Source: Clostridia bacterium (GTDB lineage Bacteria > Bacillota > Clostridia > Oscillospirales > Butyricicoccaceae). From it: DNA of 12,205 bases. Where the stretch lies: assembly GCA_017552495.1 (NCBI GenBank), contig JAFZPW010000086.1:1-12205 (forward strand), given 5' to 3'. Shown here piece after piece: positions 6,185-12,205 of the stretch. How positions within the stretch are numbered: position 1 is the first letter of the stretch; every line of letters starts with the position of its first letter. The notes below the pieces were generated by a model. The model was not told the origin of the DNA. It searched no databases and saw only the letters and a program-made list of their open reading frames with translations. The position numbers were made by a program, and so were the translations under genes.

Positions 6185-8840
6185 ACCAGGTTTCCCCCCA
6201 GCCCACGTCGGCCGCCAGATTGGTTTTAAGGGTGGCGGCGCCCTCCATCTCTTCCTTCAAAATGGCGCAGGCGCGCTCCAGTTCGTGCTTCGGCACCTCC
6301 AGGATCAGCTCGTCGTGTACCTGCAAAATCAGGCGGCTTTGCATCTTCTCCCGCCGCAGACGTGCGTCCACCCGCACCATGGCCAGTTTGATGATGTCGG
6401 CGGCCGTGCCCTGGATGGGGGCGTTCATGGCGGCCCGCTGACCAAAGGAGCGGAGCTGGAAATTGGAACTTTTCAGTTCGGGGAGCCAGCGCCGACGCCC
6501 GTAAAGCGTGGTGACAAAGCCGGCTTCCGCCGCCTTTTTCTTGGTCTCGTCCATAAAGGCCCTGACTCCACTGTAACGGGCAAGATAGGCGTCGATATAA
6601 TCCTGCGCCTCTTTGTTGCTCACATGAATGTCGTCGGCCAGCGACCAGGCCGAAATGCCATAAACGATGCCGAAGTTTACCGCCTTTGCCGCCGAGCGCA
6701 GCCGGTGATCCACCTGTTCCAGCGGGACGCCAAAAACCTGCGAGGCCGTGACCGCGTGAAAGTCCTCGCCGGAGGCGAAGGCCTCCTGCATATGGGCGTC
6801 GTCGGCCATGTGGGCCAGAATTCGCAGTTCGATCTGGGAATAGTCGGCGTCCACGAAAACCCAGCCTTCCTGCGGGATGAAGCATTTGCGGATCTCGCTG
6901 CCGTCTTCCCGGCGGATGGGGATATTTTGCAGATTGGGGTCGGCGGAGCTGAGGCGGCCGGTGGCCGTCACCGTCTGATGGAAGGTGGAATGGATGCGCC
7001 CGTCGGCGCCGATCACCTTGCTCAGTCCCTCCACATAGGTGCTTTTCAGTTTGCTCACCTTGCGCCATTCCAAAATGGCGGGAATGATGGGGTGGACGTT
7101 TTTCAGCTTTTCCAGCGTTTCCGCGTCGGTGGAATAGCCCGTGCGGGTCTTTTTGCCCGCTTTCAGACCCAGCTCGTCAAACAAAACCGCGCCGAGCTGC
7201 TTTGGAGAAGCAATGTTGAAATCGTGCCCCGCAAGCTGATGGACGGCGGCTTCGAAGCCCCGCATTTTTTCGTCCAGCAGCGCGCCAAAATCCAAAAGGC
7301 GCTGCCGGTCGACGGCCATGCCCGCCGTCTGCATCCGCGCCAAAACAGGCAGGAGCGGAAGCTCGATGGTCTGATAAAGCTCCCACATGCCCTCGTCCCG
7401 GAGGCGGGCGCCCAGCGTTTCCTCCAGACAGGCCACGGCGGCGCCCCGGGCGGCCAGATAAGCGCATCGGACGGCCCGGTCTCTTGGCTCGTCCAGCAGC
7501 GAAAGCTGGGCCTCGCCGCCGTCTTCGTCCCCGGGAGAGGGGCGGAAATGGACGTATTTCAAACAGATATCGTCGATGTCGTAGCTGCCCGCCGCCGGCT
7601 CCAGCAGATAGGCCGCCAATTTGCTGTCGAAGACCCAGCCTTCGGCGGGGATGCCGTGCTTCAGAAGTTCGCAGAGCAACGGCTTGACCCCGTGACCCGC
7701 TTTGGGCAGCGACGGATCAAACAGGAGGCGAAGGGCCTCGGACCAGTCGCCGGAATAGCGGTCCCGCTCCAGCACGTAAGCTGCGGCGCGGGACGCCTCT
7801 TCCGCGTCCCGCTGAAACACCATACGGGAAAAATCCTCTTCAAAAAAAATATCCACCGTCCCGCCGCGCCGGAAGGCTTCCGCGGCACGGCGCACGTCGT
7901 CCGCGGTCAAAAGATCCTGCATGGTGCAGGAGCCCGTAAAAACCGGCGGCTCCCCGGCCTGCTCCGGCGCGGGGGAAAGCTTCCATTTTTCAATGAATTT
8001 CTGAAAGCCCAGCCGGCGAAACAGCCCGTAAAGCTCTGGCCGGAAGTTTTTGTTCCAGCGGGCGCTCTCCGGATCGAAGGACAGGGGCGCGTCGGTGACG
8101 ATGGTCGCCAGCGAATACGAAAGGCGGGCGCTCTCCAGGCCTTCGGCCAGCTTTTTCTGCACGCCGGGCTTGATGCCCGCGTCATGCAGGGCGGCGCAGA
8201 CCCCGTCCAGGCTACCGTATTTGCGCAGCAGTTCCATGGCGGTTTTTTCCCCGATGCCCGGAACGCCGGGAATGTTGTCGGAGGGATCGCCCATCAGCGC
8301 TTTGAGATCAATCATACGGATGGGAGGGAAGCCGTATTCCTCCTGAAACCGCGCCGGGGTATAGCGGATGGTTTCGGTCTGGCCCATGCGGGATTTCACA
8401 TGGAGGACGCTTGTGCGGGGAGTAATCAATTGAAAACTGTCCTTGTCGCCGGTGACGATAACGCAATCGTCCCCCGCCGCTTCCCCGATGCGGCACATGG
8501 TGCCCAGGAGATCGTCGGCCTCGTATCCCTCCAGTTCCACGCGGCGGATGCCCATGGCGTCCAGAACTGCTTTCAGCAGGGGCATTTGAAGCGCCAGCTC
8601 CTCGGGCATGGGCTTGCGCTGGGCCTTGTAGCCCGCATACTGTTTGTGGCGGAAGGTGGGGGCCTTCAGGTCAAAGGCCACGCACAGCCCGTCGGGCGTT
8701 TCCTCCTCCAGCAGCCGTTGCAGGATCGCCAAAAAGCCGTAAACGGCATTGGTGGGCGTCCCGTCGGAGGCGTTGAGCATCCGGATGCCGTAAAAGGCCC
8801 GGTTGACGATGCTGTTGCCGTCCAAGACCATCAGTTTCAT
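6168..8840 (-). CDS. polA: DNA polymerase I
   Basis: An 890-residue family A polymerase for Okazaki-fragment maturation and repair. Residues 1 to about 290 form the 5'-nuclease domain (LDGNSIVNRAF at the start, GYEADDL 105-111, VTGDKDSFQL 129-138, GDPSDNIPGVPGIGEKT 184-200). About 300-470 is a proofreading-like domain whose catalytic acids appear lost: the DxE site reads VDIFFEED, and the last motif has no aspartate in AYLAARGAAV. This suggests an inactive 3'-5' exonuclease, as in Bacillus and Thermus enzymes. The polymerase domain is intact: motif A DYSQIELR with Asp666, O-helix Arg715/Lys719/Phe723/Tyr727, and motif C VHDE with Asp843. An ATG 16 codons further upstream exists, but the start at 8840 is preferred: AAAGGAGG stands 7 bases before it, MKLMVLDGNS matches family N-termini, and the likely promoter -10 (8872-8877) lies inside the longer version. 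First gene of the operon with rimI and tsaD. Confidence 0.97.
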   Translation of the reverse strand: MKLMVLDGNSIVNRAFYGIRMLNASDGTPTNAVYGFLAILQRLLEEETPDGLCVAFDLKAPTFRHKQYAGYKAQRKPMPEELALQMPLLKAVLDAMGIRRVELEGYEADDLLGTMCRIGEAAGDDCVIVTGDKDSFQLITPRTSVLHVKSRMGQTETIRYTPARFQEEYGFPPIRMIDLKALMGDPSDNIPGVPGIGEKTAMELLRKYGSLDGVCAALHDAGIKPGVQKKLAEGLESARLSYSLATIVTDAPLSFDPESARWNKNFRPELYGLFRRLGFQKFIEKWKLSPAPEQAGEPPVFTGSCTMQDLLTADDVRRAAEAFRRGGTVDIFFEEDFSRMVFQRDAEEASRAAAYVLERDRYSGDWSEALRLLFDPSLPKAGHGVKPLLCELLKHGIPAEGWVFDSKLAAYLLEPAAGSYDIDDICLKYVHFRPSPGDEDGGEAQLSLLDEPRDRAVRCAYLAARGAAVACLEETLGARLRDEGMWELYQTIELPLLPVLARMQTAGMAVDRQRLLDFGALLDEKMRGFEAAVHQLAGHDFNIASPKQLGAVLFDELGLKAGKKTRTGYSTDAETLEKLKNVHPIIPAILEWRKVSKLKSTYVEGLSKVIGADGRIHSTFHQTVTATGRLSSADPNLQNIPIRREDGSEIRKCFIPQEGWVFVDADYSQIELRILAHMADDAHMQEAFASGEDFHAVTASQVFGVPLEQVDHRLRSAAKAVNFGIVYGISAWSLADDIHVSNKEAQDYIDAYLARYSGVRAFMDETKKKAAEAGFVTTLYGRRRWLPELKSSNFQLRSFGQRAAMNAPIQGTAADIIKLAMVRVDARLRREKMQSRLILQVHDELILEVPKHELERACAILKEEMEGAATLKTNLAADVGWGETWYDAKK

Positions 8841-8871
8841 GAGGGAGCCTCCTTTGGGAGAATTCAAAAGT

Positions 8872-8899
8872 ATTATATCCTTTTCCAACGGGTTTGCAA
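8872..8899 (-). promoter_or_regulatory. Promoter of the polA-rimI-tsaD operon
   Basis: On the minus strand, TATAAT (complement of 8872-8877) is preceded by TTGCAA (8894-8899) with a 16-base spacer. A start near 8865 would give a leader of about 25 bases ahead of AAAGGAGG and the polA ATG. The -10 is perfect and the -35 matches four of six. Confidence 0.7.
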
Positions 8900-8939
8900 A
8901 GGGTTTTCCTAAAAAAATCGACGGGACGCAAAAAAGTCC

Positions 8940-8967
8940 TTGACAAATGCAAAATTTGCGTTATAAT
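8940..8967 (+). promoter_or_regulatory. Full-consensus promoter of the tRNA-Gln gene
   Basis: TTGACA at 8940-8945 and TATAAT at 8962-8967, both perfect, with a 16-base spacer. Transcription should begin around 8974, leaving only about 6 bases before the mature tRNA 5' end. The spacer contains the 11-base palindrome GCAAAATTTGC (8949-8959). Confidence 0.9.
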
Positions 8968-8979
8968 AATAGAGCATTT

Positions 8980-9053
8980 AGCGAGATTGTGTAATGGTAG
9001 CACGACAGACTCTGACTCTGTTTGTGAGGGTTCGAATCCGTCTCTCGCTGCCA
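8980..9053 (+). tRNA. trnQ: tRNA-Gln (anticodon CUG), CCA encoded
   Basis: A 74-base cloverleaf. The acceptor stem AGCGAGA (8980-8986) pairs with TCTCGCT (9043-9049), followed by discriminator G and CCA. The D-arm is GTGT/GCAC with loop AATGGTA. The anticodon stem ACAGA (9005-9009) pairs with TCTGT (9017-9021) around loop CTCTGAC, giving anticodon CTG at 9012-9014, which reads CAG. The variable loop has only four bases. The T-arm GAGGG (9026-9030) faces CCGTC (9038-9042) around TTCGAAT and has a G-G mismatch at the middle pair (9028 with 9040). All other conserved positions fit. It stands alone as a single-tRNA unit with its own promoter and terminator. A pseudogene is possible but unlikely given the intact signals. 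Confidence 0.93.
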
Positions 9054-9056
9054 GAG

Positions 9057-9086
9057 GCGTCGCCCCAGCAGGGGCGGCGCTTTTTT
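9057..9086 (+). terminator. Rho-independent terminator of the tRNA-Gln gene
   Basis: A 10-bp stem (9057-9066 with 9071-9080, one G-T pair) around an AGCA loop, followed by six T's. It begins 3 bases after the tRNA CCA end. Confidence 0.92.
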
Positions 9087-9099
9087 GCGTGCTTGACCG

Positions 9100-9125
9100 G
9101 CAGGCGCGGCATCCGCCGCGCCTGC
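9100..9125 (-). terminator. GC-rich hairpin after map, possible weak terminator
   Basis: An 11-bp perfect stem (9100-9110 with 9115-9125) and 4-base loop, 14 bases beyond the map stop. On the minus strand it is followed by CGGTCAAGC without a U-run, so it is not a standard intrinsic terminator. It may pause polymerase or protect the 3' end. Confidence 0.45.
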
Positions 9126-9139
9126 TTCCTTATAAACCG

Positions 9140-10003
9140 TTATTTTGACAAGACTTCCACGCCGGTTTCAGTGATGAGCACCATGTGCTCCACCTGGGCC
9201 GAGCGTTTGCCGTCGGCGGTGGACACCTGCCAGCCGTCGCGCTTGTCCACCGTAAAGCGGGCCGTGCCCTCGCACAGCATGGGCTCGATGGTAAAGATCA
9301 TCCCCGGAGGCAGAATCATCCCCTTGTGCAGCGCGCCGATGTGGCAGACAAAGGGATCCTCATGCATGGCCAGCCCGCAGCCGTGACCGCCGATCTCTCG
9401 CACAACGGAAAACCCGTTTTCCCAGGCGTGGCGGCTGATGTAATAGCCGATATCCCCCAGATGACACCAGGGCTCCAGATGGGAGATGGCCAGCTCCACC
9501 GCTTCCTTGGTCACTCGGATCAGCTTTTCCGCCGAGGGCTGGAGCGTGCCGATGGCAAACATCCGCGAGGCGTCGCCGTAATAGCCGCCGACGATGGTGG
9601 TACAGTCCACATTTACGATGTCTCCCTCCCGCAGCACCACCTTGTCGCTGGGAATGCCGTGGCAGATCTGCTCGTTCACCGAGGTGCAGACGCTTTTTGG
9701 AAAACCCTCGTAGTGCAGCGGCGCGGGGATGCCGCCCAGCGCGCGGGTGAAAGAATCCACAATGTCGTTGATGTCCTGCGTGGTCATCCCCGCGCGGATG
9801 TGTTCGGCAACCTTGTCCAGCACCATGGAATTAATCCGGCCGGCCTCGCGGATGCCATCGATCTGTTGTTTGTTTTTAAGAAGCGCGGGGCGGGGCACAA
9901 TGGCGCCCTTGGCCTTCATGGCCCAAAGCCGTTGGGTCACGGCTTGATGGCATTCGCCGTAGGGCAGGCCGCTGCCGCAAAAACAGGGCTCGTCGCTTCG
10001 CAT
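9140..10003 (-). CDS. map: Methionine aminopeptidase, type I, with N-terminal SEC-C zinc motif
   Basis: A 287-residue enzyme that removes the initiator methionine from nascent proteins at the ribosome. Residues 7-19 form a SEC-C zinc-binding motif (CFCGSGLPYGECH), found in a subset of type I enzymes and thought to help ribosome contact. The catalytic pita-bread domain follows from about residue 40. Its metal ligands are all visible: Asp133 and Asp144 (11 apart, as in E. coli Asp97/Asp108), His207 in GGHGCG, Glu240 in FTIEPM and Glu272 in QVEH. His115 in CHGIP matches the catalytic His79 of E. coli. The frame runs open further upstream, but the ATG at 10003 is preferred because GGGAGG lies 8 bases before it and MRSDEP leads straight into the SEC-C motif; the upstream extension is hydrophobic junk crossing the divergent promoters. 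Transcribed alone, divergent from the carboxypeptidase gene. Confidence 0.95.
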   Translation of the reverse strand: MRSDEPCFCGSGLPYGECHQAVTQRLWAMKAKGAIVPRPALLKNKQQIDGIREAGRINSMVLDKVAEHIRAGMTTQDINDIVDSFTRALGGIPAPLHYEGFPKSVCTSVNEQICHGIPSDKVVLREGDIVNVDCTTIVGGYYGDASRMFAIGTLQPSAEKLIRVTKEAVELAISHLEPWCHLGDIGYYISRHAWENGFSVVREIGGHGCGLAMHEDPFVCHIGALHKGMILPPGMIFTIEPMLCEGTARFTVDKRDGWQVSTADGKRSAQVEHMVLITETGVEVLSK

Positions 10004-10034
10004 CACAATCGCCTCCCGATGGGTTACGCACAGC

Positions 10035-10043
10035 AGTATAACA
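10035..10043 (-). promoter_or_regulatory. Candidate extended -10 promoter of map
   Basis: The minus strand reads TGTTATACT: a TATACT -10 (complement of 10035-10040) with the TGn extension. No good -35 is seen 17 bases upstream, which is tolerated with an extended -10. It would give a leader of about 25 bases before the map ATG. Confidence 0.5.
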
Positions 10044-10123
10044 CGATTTTGCGAGAATGGCCAGAAAAAGAAAAGAAATCTGAATTTTTTGCACCAGGGG
10101 ATGGTTTTCCGGCAAAGATTCTG

Positions 10124-10129
10124 TATAAT
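10124..10129 (+). promoter_or_regulatory. Candidate -10 box of the carboxypeptidase-greA operon
   Basis: A perfect TATAAT 29 bases before the ATG. The sequence at the expected -35 position (around 10101-10107, ATGGTTT) is poor, and TTGCAC at 10089 is too far away. The -10 alone is convincing by position. Confidence 0.45.
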
Positions 10130-10158
10130 ATTTTTGATAAGGAACAGGAGGGAGCGCC

Positions 10159-11208
10159 ATGCAGTTTCGGCAGACCTGTACCCAGCGGCAAAAGCGCAAG
10201 CGCAGAAAAGCGATTTTTCGCCAGAGCATTCTGGCGTTGGCGGCGCTGCTTTTGGTGACGCTGGCGATTCTGGCGATCTTGGCGGTCGTCCGGGGCGGGA
10301 AACAAAGGCCCGCGCCCGCACCGCAGACGCAGCCGGAAGAAACGATTTCCACTCCCGCGCCCGGGGACGAGCCGCCGCAGGCGCCTGCGGAAATTTGCTG
10401 CGGCCCCGCGGCCGACGCCGCGCCGCGGATGGAGATGGGCGAGGAAATCCAGAGCGAGTGCGCCATCCTTATCGACGCCGACGCCAACGTGGCGCTGGCG
10501 GTGAAGCAGGCCGACAGCGCCCTGTATCCCGCCTCGATGACCAAGGTGATGACCGTTTTGACGGCGGCGGAGACACTTTCCGACCTGACCGTTTCCTTTG
10601 TTATGCCGGGCAGTATCATTGATCCGCTTTATCGGCAGGGCGCAACCATTACCGGCTTGCGGGCCGGGGAGAGCGTCACGGCGCTGGATCTGCTTTATGG
10701 TACCGCGCTGCGCTCGGCGGCCGACGCGGCCGAGGGGCTGGCGGTGCTGTGCGATGGGGACGCCGCCGCTTTTGCGGAGCGGATGAACCGGCGAGGACAG
10801 GAAATGGGGCTTTCCCAAACGACGCACTATGCCAATGCCTCGGGCGTTTTCGCCGCGGATCATGTGACCACGGCAAGGGATATGGCGGCGGTGATGCGGG
10901 CCGCCATGGAAAACGAAACCTGCGCCCGGGTGCTCTCAACCGTAGAATATGTCACCGCGCCCACGCCCTCGGAACCGGAGGGGCTGACCTTTTATAATAA
11001 GTATCTGGACTGGTTCATGGAGAAGCAGCCGGAGGGCAACACCGTGACGGCCTGCAAGAGCGGCTATGTCTGGCAGGCGAAAAACTGCATCGTCACCTAT
11101 GCCGTGGGCGAAAGCGGACGGCATTATATCTGCGTCACGGCCGGCGCATCTACGGCAGCCGCCATGATGAAGGATCAGCGATGGATCCTGAGCACCTACG
11201 GCGGCTGA
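10159..11208 (+). CDS. Membrane-anchored D-alanyl-D-alanine carboxypeptidase family protein with variant motifs
   Basis: A 349-residue PBP5/S11-type serine peptidase homologue that should trim D-Ala from peptidoglycan stem peptides outside the membrane. A very basic N-terminus (RQKRKRRK, 10-17) precedes a single hydrophobic segment at about 23-44, then a Pro-rich linker at 51-80; with no signal peptidase site evident it is probably an uncleaved anchor. The catalytic domain starts near 95. Motif 1 is SMTK, with Ser126 as nucleophile and Lys129. Motif 2, normally SxN, reads Ser186-Ala-Ala-Asp in LRSAADAAEGLA. Motif 3 is KSG (Lys300) where KTG is usual. The S11 C-terminal beta-domain seems absent, so the protein is shorter than DacA. 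The ATG has AGGAGGG 6 bases upstream. greA begins 13 bases after the stop, so the two form an operon. The family is clear; whether the altered SxN motif still supports normal D,D-carboxypeptidase activity is open. Confidence 0.88.
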   Translation: MQFRQTCTQRQKRKRRKAIFRQSILALAALLLVTLAILAILAVVRGGKQRPAPAPQTQPEETISTPAPGDEPPQAPAEICCGPAADAAPRMEMGEEIQSECAILIDADANVALAVKQADSALYPASMTKVMTVLTAAETLSDLTVSFVMPGSIIDPLYRQGATITGLRAGESVTALDLLYGTALRSAADAAEGLAVLCDGDAAAFAERMNRRGQEMGLSQTTHYANASGVFAADHVTTARDMAAVMRAAMENETCARVLSTVEYVTAPTPSEPEGLTFYNKYLDWFMEKQPEGNTVTACKSGYVWQAKNCIVTYAVGESGRHYICVTAGASTAAAMMKDQRWILSTYGG

Positions 11209-11221
11209 GAAAGGAACGGTT

Positions 11222-11725
11222 ATGTACGACGAGCTTACGGAAGTGGATATCCGCAAAATGCGGGAAGAAATTGAATACCGGGTCACGGTTTTGCGTCCCA
11301 AGCTGATCGAGGACGTGAAAACCGCCCGGGAATGGGGCGATCTCAGCGAGAATTTTGAATATAAGGCCGCCAAGCGGGAGAAAAACCGCAACGACAGCCG
11401 CGTTCGCTATCTGGAGCGGATGATTAAAACGGCGAAGATCATCGCGGTGGAGCAGACCGAGGGGATCGGCCTGTTTGACTGGGTGGAGATCTTGATGGAG
11501 AACCTGAACCGCGTAATGACGGTGCGGGTGTCAACCGCGCTGCGGCAAGACGCCGTCCACGGCATCGTCAGCAAGGATTCGCCCATGGGCAAAGCGCTGC
11601 TGGGCCGCCGGGAGGGCGAACGGGTGGAGGTGGAGGTCGGCCCGGACACACATTATTATATAACAATACGCAAGGTCACGAAGGCTGCCGGCGACGACGA
11701 TACGCTGGAGATCCGGGGCTATTGA
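11222..11725 (+). CDS. greA: Transcription elongation factor GreA
   Basis: A 167-residue factor that enters the RNA polymerase secondary channel and stimulates transcript cleavage in backtracked complexes. The N-terminal coiled coil (about 8-78) carries the acidic tip DLSEN (Asp40 to Asn44) in AREWGDLSENFEYKAAK, including the catalytic acidic residues. The C-terminal FKBP-like domain ends with VSKDSPMGKALLGRREGE (about 115-132) and a YYITIRKV strand, both typical. It is slightly longer than the usual 158 residues. The ATG is preceded by AAGGA with a 6-base gap. It is the second gene after the carboxypeptidase, with its own terminator following, and lies directly upstream of an rRNA operon, a neighbourhood common for greA in Firmicutes. 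Confidence 0.93.
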   Translation: MYDELTEVDIRKMREEIEYRVTVLRPKLIEDVKTAREWGDLSENFEYKAAKREKNRNDSRVRYLERMIKTAKIIAVEQTEGIGLFDWVEILMENLNRVMTVRVSTALRQDAVHGIVSKDSPMGKALLGRREGERVEVEVGPDTHYYITIRKVTKAAGDDDTLEIRGY

Positions 11726-11734
11726 AAAGGATCG

Positions 11735-11763
11735 GAGGAAGCGGCAAAACCGCTTCCTCTTTT
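11735..11763 (+). terminator. Rho-independent terminator after greA
   Basis: A 10-bp perfect stem (GAGGAAGCGG, 11735-11744, with 11750-11759) around CAAAA, followed by TTTT. It starts 10 bases after the greA stop and insulates the rRNA promoter downstream. Confidence 0.9.
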
Positions 11764-11905
11764 GCAGAAGCAAAATTCCGGAAAGCGTCGGCCTGCGCGG
11801 AAGAAACAGGCGCGAATATGGCGGGACAAAGCGCGGCGCTTTTGGCATATTTGGCGGCTGGAAGGAGGGGGAGGCACAAGATGTGGAGGCCCTCAAAAGG
11901 GCTGA

Positions 11906-11976
11906 AAACTTTCCTCAAAAAATATCGAATTTTTTTCAAAAAAGGTGTTGACAAACGGAGGGTGGCGTGGTATTCT
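11906..11976 (+). promoter_or_regulatory. rRNA operon promoter with A/T-rich UP-like element
   Basis: TTGACA (11948-11953) and TATTCT (11971-11976) with an optimal 17-base spacer. The 40 bases before the -35 carry repeated A and T tracts (CAAAAAATATCGAATTTTTTTC region), as expected of an UP element at rRNA promoters. Transcription should start near 11983. The 140 bases between the greA terminator and this element (11764-11905) hold no gene I can support. Confidence 0.88.
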
Positions 11977-11982
11977 AATAAG

Positions 11983-12171
11983 GCGCTCAGGGAACGGGGC
12001 AAGAAAACCCGGCGAAATGAGCGGCGAAAAGCACTTTGTAAATTAAACAACACCATGAAAATGGAACCCTGAAATTGATTTGAGTTTGAAAAGTATTTTT
12101 CGAACAGTAAAGAAATAAGCCGGTTTGAGCTTATCTAAAAAGATTTGAAGCCTAAGGGCTTTAGATACCAT
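11983..12171 (+). ncRNA. rRNA operon leader (removed from the 16S precursor)
   Basis: About 190 bases from the predicted start to the 16S 5' end, with no credible gene. It contains a boxA-like stretch, TGAGTTTGAAAAGTA (12081-12095), similar to the TGxTCTTTGAAAACT seen in Bacillus rRNA leaders and possibly serving Nus-factor antitermination. A small hairpin, TTTGAAAA with TTTTCGAA, overlaps it. Just before 16S, TATCTAAA (12132-12139) can pair with TTTAGATA (12160-12167), or alternatively AAGCC (12148-12152) with GGCTT (12157-12161). The ends of the leader are inferred. Confidence 0.7.
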
Positions 12172-12205
12172 TTTTTAGAGAGTTTGATCCTGGCTCAGGA
12201 CGAAC
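12172..12205 (+). rRNA. rrs: 16S ribosomal RNA, 5' end only
   Basis: AGAGTTTGATCCTGGCTCAG begins at 12179 and matches the universal 27F region (E. coli position 8). The following GACGAAC is the Firmicutes form. The mature 5' end is set near 12172 by counting back from that position, and the gene runs off the window after 34 bases. Confidence 0.96.

Noticed and set aside
8841..8888. Sixteen-codon N-terminal extension of polA
   Set aside because: The ribosome binding site and family N-terminus both point to the ATG at 8840, and the extension covers the probable -10 box.
6051..8912. Very long open frame antisense to polA (953 codons)
   Set aside because: It mirrors the codon pattern of polA, spans polA, part of rimI and the polA promoter, and its translation has no family features.
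10004..10321. N-terminal extension of map in the same frame
   Set aside because: It overlaps the divergent promoter region and the start of the carboxypeptidase gene, while GGGAGG stands correctly before the ATG at 10003.
11881..12072. 63-codon very basic reading frame with a good AGGAGG/GGGGGAGG site before its ATG
   Set aside because: It crosses the rRNA UP element, -35, -10 and leader, so its sequence is explained by those signals; the basic residues come from A-rich tracts. The strong ribosome-binding-like site is the only point in its favour.

Overview
The window looks like chromosomal core sequence from a strictly anaerobic, GC-rich member of the Firmicutes, most likely class Clostridia (Oscillospiraceae/Ruminococcaceae-like). 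The evidence is an NAD(H)-linked, multi-cluster [FeFe] hydrogenase, the redox sensor Rex, a rimI-tsaD pair, a methionine aminopeptidase with an N-terminal SEC-C zinc motif, strong AGGAGG-type ribosome binding sites, a tRNA with encoded CCA, and a 16S rRNA 5' end of Firmicutes type. The genus assignment is inference. No insertion sequence, phage gene, CRISPR array or integrase is visible.

Layout. (1) Positions 1-3157, plus strand: the 3' part of a NuoF-like hydrogenase subunit (hydB) and a complete [FeFe] hydrogenase catalytic subunit (hydA), closed by a strong terminator. Together they form the core of an electron-bifurcating hydrogenase; the NuoE-like partner should lie upstream of the window. 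(2) 3170-4302, minus strand: rex, then an unrecognised 132-residue protein with two membrane segments, ending at a bidirectional terminator. (3) 4303-4686: a non-coding stretch with a probable rex promoter, two neighbouring GGAA/TTCC palindromes, three same-direction DnaA boxes, and the tsaD terminator. (4) 4687-8840, minus strand: polA, rimI and tsaD in one overlapping operon (DNA polymerase I, ribosomal protein S18 acetyltransferase, t6A tRNA modification). (5) 8841-9086: back-to-back promoters, polA to the left and a tRNA-Gln(CUG) gene to the right; the tRNA has a full-consensus promoter and its own terminator. (6) 9140-11763: map on the minus strand, divergent from a plus-strand pair made of a membrane-anchored D,D-carboxypeptidase-like protein and greA, ended by a terminator. 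(7) 11764-12205: an A/T-rich upstream element, a strong rRNA promoter, a leader of about 190 bases, and the first bases of 16S rRNA.

How it fits together: the hydrogenase disposes of electrons from NADH and reduced ferredoxin as H2, and Rex, which senses the NADH/NAD+ ratio, sits next to it. The rest is information processing (replication and repair, tRNA modification, protein maturation, transcript elongation, rRNA) plus cell-wall maintenance. No wholly new system is evident. The most interesting signal is the DnaA-box cluster between tsaD and rex, which could be a DnaA titration or regulatory site outside oriC. Lesser points are atypical active-site motifs in the carboxypeptidase, a G-G mismatch in the T-stem of the tRNA, and the unknown membrane protein downstream of rex.
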